From NCBI GenBank assembly GCA_964343975.1, contig CAYFLU010000163.1:1-7384 (forward strand): a stretch of 7,384 nucleotides of DNA, given 5' to 3'. The notes beneath the pieces are model-generated. The model made no database searches. It was not told where the DNA came from and worked only from the letters and a program-made list of their open reading frames with translations. Positions 5,079 through 7,384 of this stretch are shown here, in pieces. The DNA comes from SCUN01 sp964343975 (GTDB lineage Bacteria > Acidobacteriota > Vicinamibacteria > Vicinamibacterales > SCN-69-37). How positions within the stretch are numbered: the stretch's first letter is position 1; the number at the start of each line of letters is the position of its first letter. The position numbers and the translations under genes are program-made.

Positions 5079-7064
5079 ATGGCCCGCTACTATCTGACGA
5101 CTGCGATCGACTACGTGAACAACCGTCCGCACCTCGGGACGGCCTACGAGAAGATCGCCGCCGACATCATTGCCCGGTACCACCGGCTGATCGGCGACGA
5201 CACCCGCCTCGTCATGGGCAATGACGAGCACTCCCAGAACGTCTTCAAGCGCGCCAAAGATCAGGGGCTCGACCCGCTGGCCTATTGCGACCGCATGGAA
5301 GGCGAGTTCCGCGACGTGTGGCAGCGCCTGGATATCGCGTTCGACGACTTCATGCGCACGACCCAGCCGCGCCACAAGGCCGCGGTGCAGGCGATGGTGC
5401 AGCGGTCGTTCGACAACGGCGACATCTACGAAGGCGTGTACGAAGGCTGGTATTGCGTCTCGTGCGAGGAGTTCAAGCCCGAGAAGAGCCTCGTCGATGG
5501 CCTCTGCCCGGTGCACCGCACGAAGCCCGACTGGATCAAGGAGAAGAACTACTTCTTCAAGCTATCGAAGTATCAGCAACCCCTGCTCGAGCACTACGCG
5601 GCGCACCCCACGTTCGTCGAGCCCGAGTCGCGGCGCAACGAGATGCTGAGTCTGCTGAAGGGCGGCCTCGAAGACATCTCCGTGAGCCGCGCTGGGCAGG
5701 CATGGGGCATTCCGCTGCCGTTCGATGCCGGCAGTGTGGTGTACGTGTGGTACGACGCGCTCATCAACTACGCGGCCGCCGTGGGCTACGGCACAGATCC
5801 GGCGCTCTTCGACGCGTGGTGGCAGCAGCCGGGGCAACCGCGCCGTGTCACGCATCTGGTCGGCAAGGACATCACGCGGTTCCACTGCGTGGTCTGGCCC
5901 GCGATGCTCATGAGTGCGGGCCTGCCGCTGCCGACGCAGATCTTCGGCCACGGATGGGTGACCTTCAAGGGCGAGAAGATGAGCAAGTCGCTCGGTACCG
6001 TGGTCGATCCGCTCGAGGCCGCCAACCGGCTCGGGCCCGATCCGCTGCGCCTGTATCTCGCCAAGGAAATCGTATTCGGCGGCGACGGCGACTTCTCGTG
6101 GGATCGTTTCGAAGAGAAGTACAACGCCGACCTCGCCAACAACCTCGGCAATCTCGTGAGCCGCGTGGCGAGCATGGTGCAGCGCTACCGCCAGGGCGCA
6201 CTGCGCGTGAGCGGCGTCGCGCCCGACCTCGAAGCCAAGGCGCAGGCGTGCGTGCACGCCTATCGCCAGTTCATGGACGGCCTGCATCTTGAGTCGGCCA
6301 TTGCGACCGTGTTTCAGTTCGCGGACACGGTGAACGAGTACATCGCGTCGAAGCAACCGTGGACGCTCGCGAAGGAGCAGCGCGACGCCGAGCTCGACGC
6401 CGTGCTCTGGAACGCCGCCGAATCCGTGCGCATCATCGCGGTGCTCCTGAGCCCCGTGATGCCCTCGTCGGCGGCCGAGATCCTGCGCCGCATGGGCGCA
6501 GACGCGAGCGCCGTGGCGCGACCGTCGATCGACGATGCCGTGTTCACGGTGAGCGGCACGCGTGAGGTACTGCAGCGCGACGCGCTGTGGCCCCGTTTGG
6601 AACCCAAGGAGAAACCCGTGTCTGACCCGAACCCGAATGCCCCGGCCCCGACGCCGGCCGCTCCCGTCACGCCGGCCGAGACGGCGGCGCCGTCTGCCGC
6701 CGCTGCGGCGCCCGCGGCGTCACAGTGGCCGATGGAGTCGCGCATCTCGATCGACGACTTCATGAAGATCGACCTGCGCATCGCCAAGGTCCTCACGGCG
6801 GAGCGCGTGCCGAAGTCGAAGAAGCTGATGAAGCTGTCGATCGATCTCGGCAGCGAGCAACGGCAGCTTGTCGCCGGCATCGCCGAGGCGTACGAACCGG
6901 AGCAGCTCGTGGGCCGGCATGTGGCCATCGTGGCCAACCTGAAGCCGGCCACGCTCATGGGCATTGAATCGAACGGCATGGTGCTCGCGGCCAGCCCCGA
7001 GGGTGGCAAGCCCATGCTCGTGAGCTTCGACGCGCCGCCGCCCCCCGGCACGCGCGTGCGCTAG
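5079..7064 (+). CDS. metG: Methionyl-tRNA synthetase with fused C-terminal tRNA-binding (Trbp111/EMAPII-like) domain
   Basis: This 661-residue class I aminoacyl-tRNA synthetase charges tRNA-Met with methionine in the cytoplasm and is essential. The HIGH-type signature is HLGT (residues 18-21), and GEKMSKSLG contains KMSKS (300-304). A single zinc knuckle is formed by Cys126, Cys129, Cys143 and His146 (CxxC...CxxH). 'VYVWYDALINY' and 'GKDITRFHCVVWPAM' are typical MetRS active-site segments. The usual GTDEHG motif reads GNDEHS (47-52). The helical anticodon-binding domain follows ('YNADLANNLGNLVSR'). A Pro/Ala-rich linker (about 514-550) joins an OB-fold tRNA-binding domain (556-661; 'DDFMKIDLRIAKV', 'GIESNGMVLAAS') that normally supports dimerisation and tRNA affinity. 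The ATG at 5079 gives the standard N-terminus; only a weak CGGA precedes it. tatD begins 16 bases downstream, suggesting an operon. Confidence 0.97.
   Translation: MARYYLTTAIDYVNNRPHLGTAYEKIAADIIARYHRLIGDDTRLVMGNDEHSQNVFKRAKDQGLDPLAYCDRMEGEFRDVWQRLDIAFDDFMRTTQPRHKAAVQAMVQRSFDNGDIYEGVYEGWYCVSCEEFKPEKSLVDGLCPVHRTKPDWIKEKNYFFKLSKYQQPLLEHYAAHPTFVEPESRRNEMLSLLKGGLEDISVSRAGQAWGIPLPFDAGSVVYVWYDALINYAAAVGYGTDPALFDAWWQQPGQPRRVTHLVGKDITRFHCVVWPAMLMSAGLPLPTQIFGHGWVTFKGEKMSKSLGTVVDPLEAANRLGPDPLRLYLAKEIVFGGDGDFSWDRFEEKYNADLANNLGNLVSRVASMVQRYRQGALRVSGVAPDLEAKAQACVHAYRQFMDGLHLESAIATVFQFADTVNEYIASKQPWTLAKEQRDAELDAVLWNAAESVRIIAVLLSPVMPSSAAEILRRMGADASAVARPSIDDAVFTVSGTREVLQRDALWPRLEPKEKPVSDPNPNAPAPTPAAPVTPAETAAPSAAAAAPAASQWPMESRISIDDFMKIDLRIAKVLTAERVPKSKKLMKLSIDLGSEQRQLVAGIAEAYEPEQLVGRHVAIVANLKPATLMGIESNGMVLAASPEGGKPMLVSFDAPPPPGTRVR
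6606..6620 (+). promoter_or_regulatory. Possible internal translation start in metG (Shine-Dalgarno plus in-frame GTG)
   Basis: AAGGAG (6606-6611) is followed after 6 bases by GTG (6618-6620), codon 514 of metG, and the residues after it (SDPNPNAPAP) read like a natural protein N-terminus. Initiation here would make a separate protein of about 148 residues consisting of the Pro/Ala linker plus the tRNA-binding domain. It could equally be the relic of the fusion of a once separate tRNA-binding gene to metG, or chance from the Lys-Glu codons of 'PKEKP'. Confidence 0.35.
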
Positions 7065-7080
7065 TGCGCGAGACGCTCGC

Positions 7081-7384
7081 ATGATCGACACGCACTGCCA
7101 TATCGCCGGCGAGGAGTTCGCGCAGGACCTCCCCGAGGTCGTGACGCGCGCCCGCGCCGCCGGCGTGGAGCGCGCGGTCGTGATTCTCGCTGCCGACGAT
7201 GAGGCGGAGGTGGCTCGGGCCGAGGTCGTGCGCGCGGCGTGGCCGGGCGTGCGCTTCGCCACCGGGATTCATCCGCACGCGGCGGGGAAGTTCGCGGGCC
7301 GTGGCGCCGACTCGGTCGCCGCCACCGCGAAGGCGCTCGATGCGGTCGGTGATGCCGTGGCGCTCGGCGAAATCGGCCTCGACT
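7081..7384 (+). CDS. tatD: TatD family metal-dependent hydrolase, 3' truncated by the window edge
   Basis: The first 101 codons are present and the frame is open to the last base. MIDTHCH supplies the HxH metal-binding pair (His5, His7) of the TatD/amidohydrolase TIM-barrel; TGIHPH (residues 61-66) and GEIGLD (96-101, with metal-ligand Glu97) are the next family signatures in correct order and spacing. TatD proteins are metal-dependent hydrolases, with 3'-5' exonuclease or deoxyribonuclease activity reported for several members. The metG-tatD order is common in bacteria, which suits the YcfH/YabD-type subgroup. The ATG at 7081 is 16 bases after the metG stop; only a weak purine stretch (GAGA) lies upstream, so translation may rely on coupling. 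The C-terminal half is not visible. Confidence 0.9.
   Translation, partial: MIDTHCHIAGEEFAQDLPEVVTRARAAGVERAVVILAADDEAEVARAEVVRAAWPGVRFATGIHPHAAGKFAGRGADSVAATAKALDAVGDAVALGEIGLD

Noticed and set aside
5285..6292. 335-codon plus-strand frame inside metG
   Set aside because: Arg/Ala-rich shadow of the metG frame with no Shine-Dalgarno sequence and no domain pattern; metG is unmistakable.
1..7384. Defence system, CRISPR array, mobile element, tRNA or riboswitch
   Set aside because: No repeat-spacer pattern, transposase, integrase, nuclease-helicase cluster, tRNA cloverleaf or long structured leader was seen; radC here lies among housekeeping genes rather than in an island.

Overview
This window is a compact, GC-rich (about two-thirds G+C by eye) stretch of bacterial chromosome with eight protein-coding genes and almost no non-coding DNA. 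The gene order metG-tatD is a common bacterial pairing. The style of the proteins (a MetRS with a single zinc knuckle and a fused C-terminal tRNA-binding domain, a DapF with an unusual active site, a DUF4398-like lipoprotein, a phenol-MetA-type beta-barrel) would fit a Gram-negative, didermic lineage such as Acidobacteriota. That assignment comes from recalled protein style, not from a search.

Layout. Bases 1-603 hold the 3' end of an outer-membrane beta-barrel-like protein on the plus strand. It meets, tail to tail and with a 20-base overlap, a minus-strand GlpD-family FAD-dependent oxidoreductase (584-2131). A 33-base divergent spacer with -10-like hexamers on both strands separates this from a plus-strand unit: a class I SAM methyltransferase (2165-2923) followed 4 bases later by a diaminopimelate epimerase homologue, dapF (2928-3719). 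A short hairpin ends this unit and overlaps the stop of a convergent minus-strand lipoprotein gene (3754-4329). Sixteen bases beyond the lipoprotein start lies radC (4346-5029), then metG (5079-7064) and the first 101 codons of tatD (7081 to the window edge). No RNA gene, mobile element, CRISPR array or long repeat was seen.

Most of the window is housekeeping: tRNA charging (metG), a metal-dependent hydrolase (tatD), a RadC-type JAB protein, and lysine/peptidoglycan precursor chemistry (dapF homologue). No undescribed multi-gene system is evident. The most notable points are that the DapF homologue has serine at both positions where the family carries its two catalytic cysteines, that metG contains an in-frame GTG preceded by a strong Shine-Dalgarno sequence exactly where the C-terminal tRNA-binding appendix begins, and that two divergent gene pairs have such short spacers that -10-like elements sit directly against start codons.
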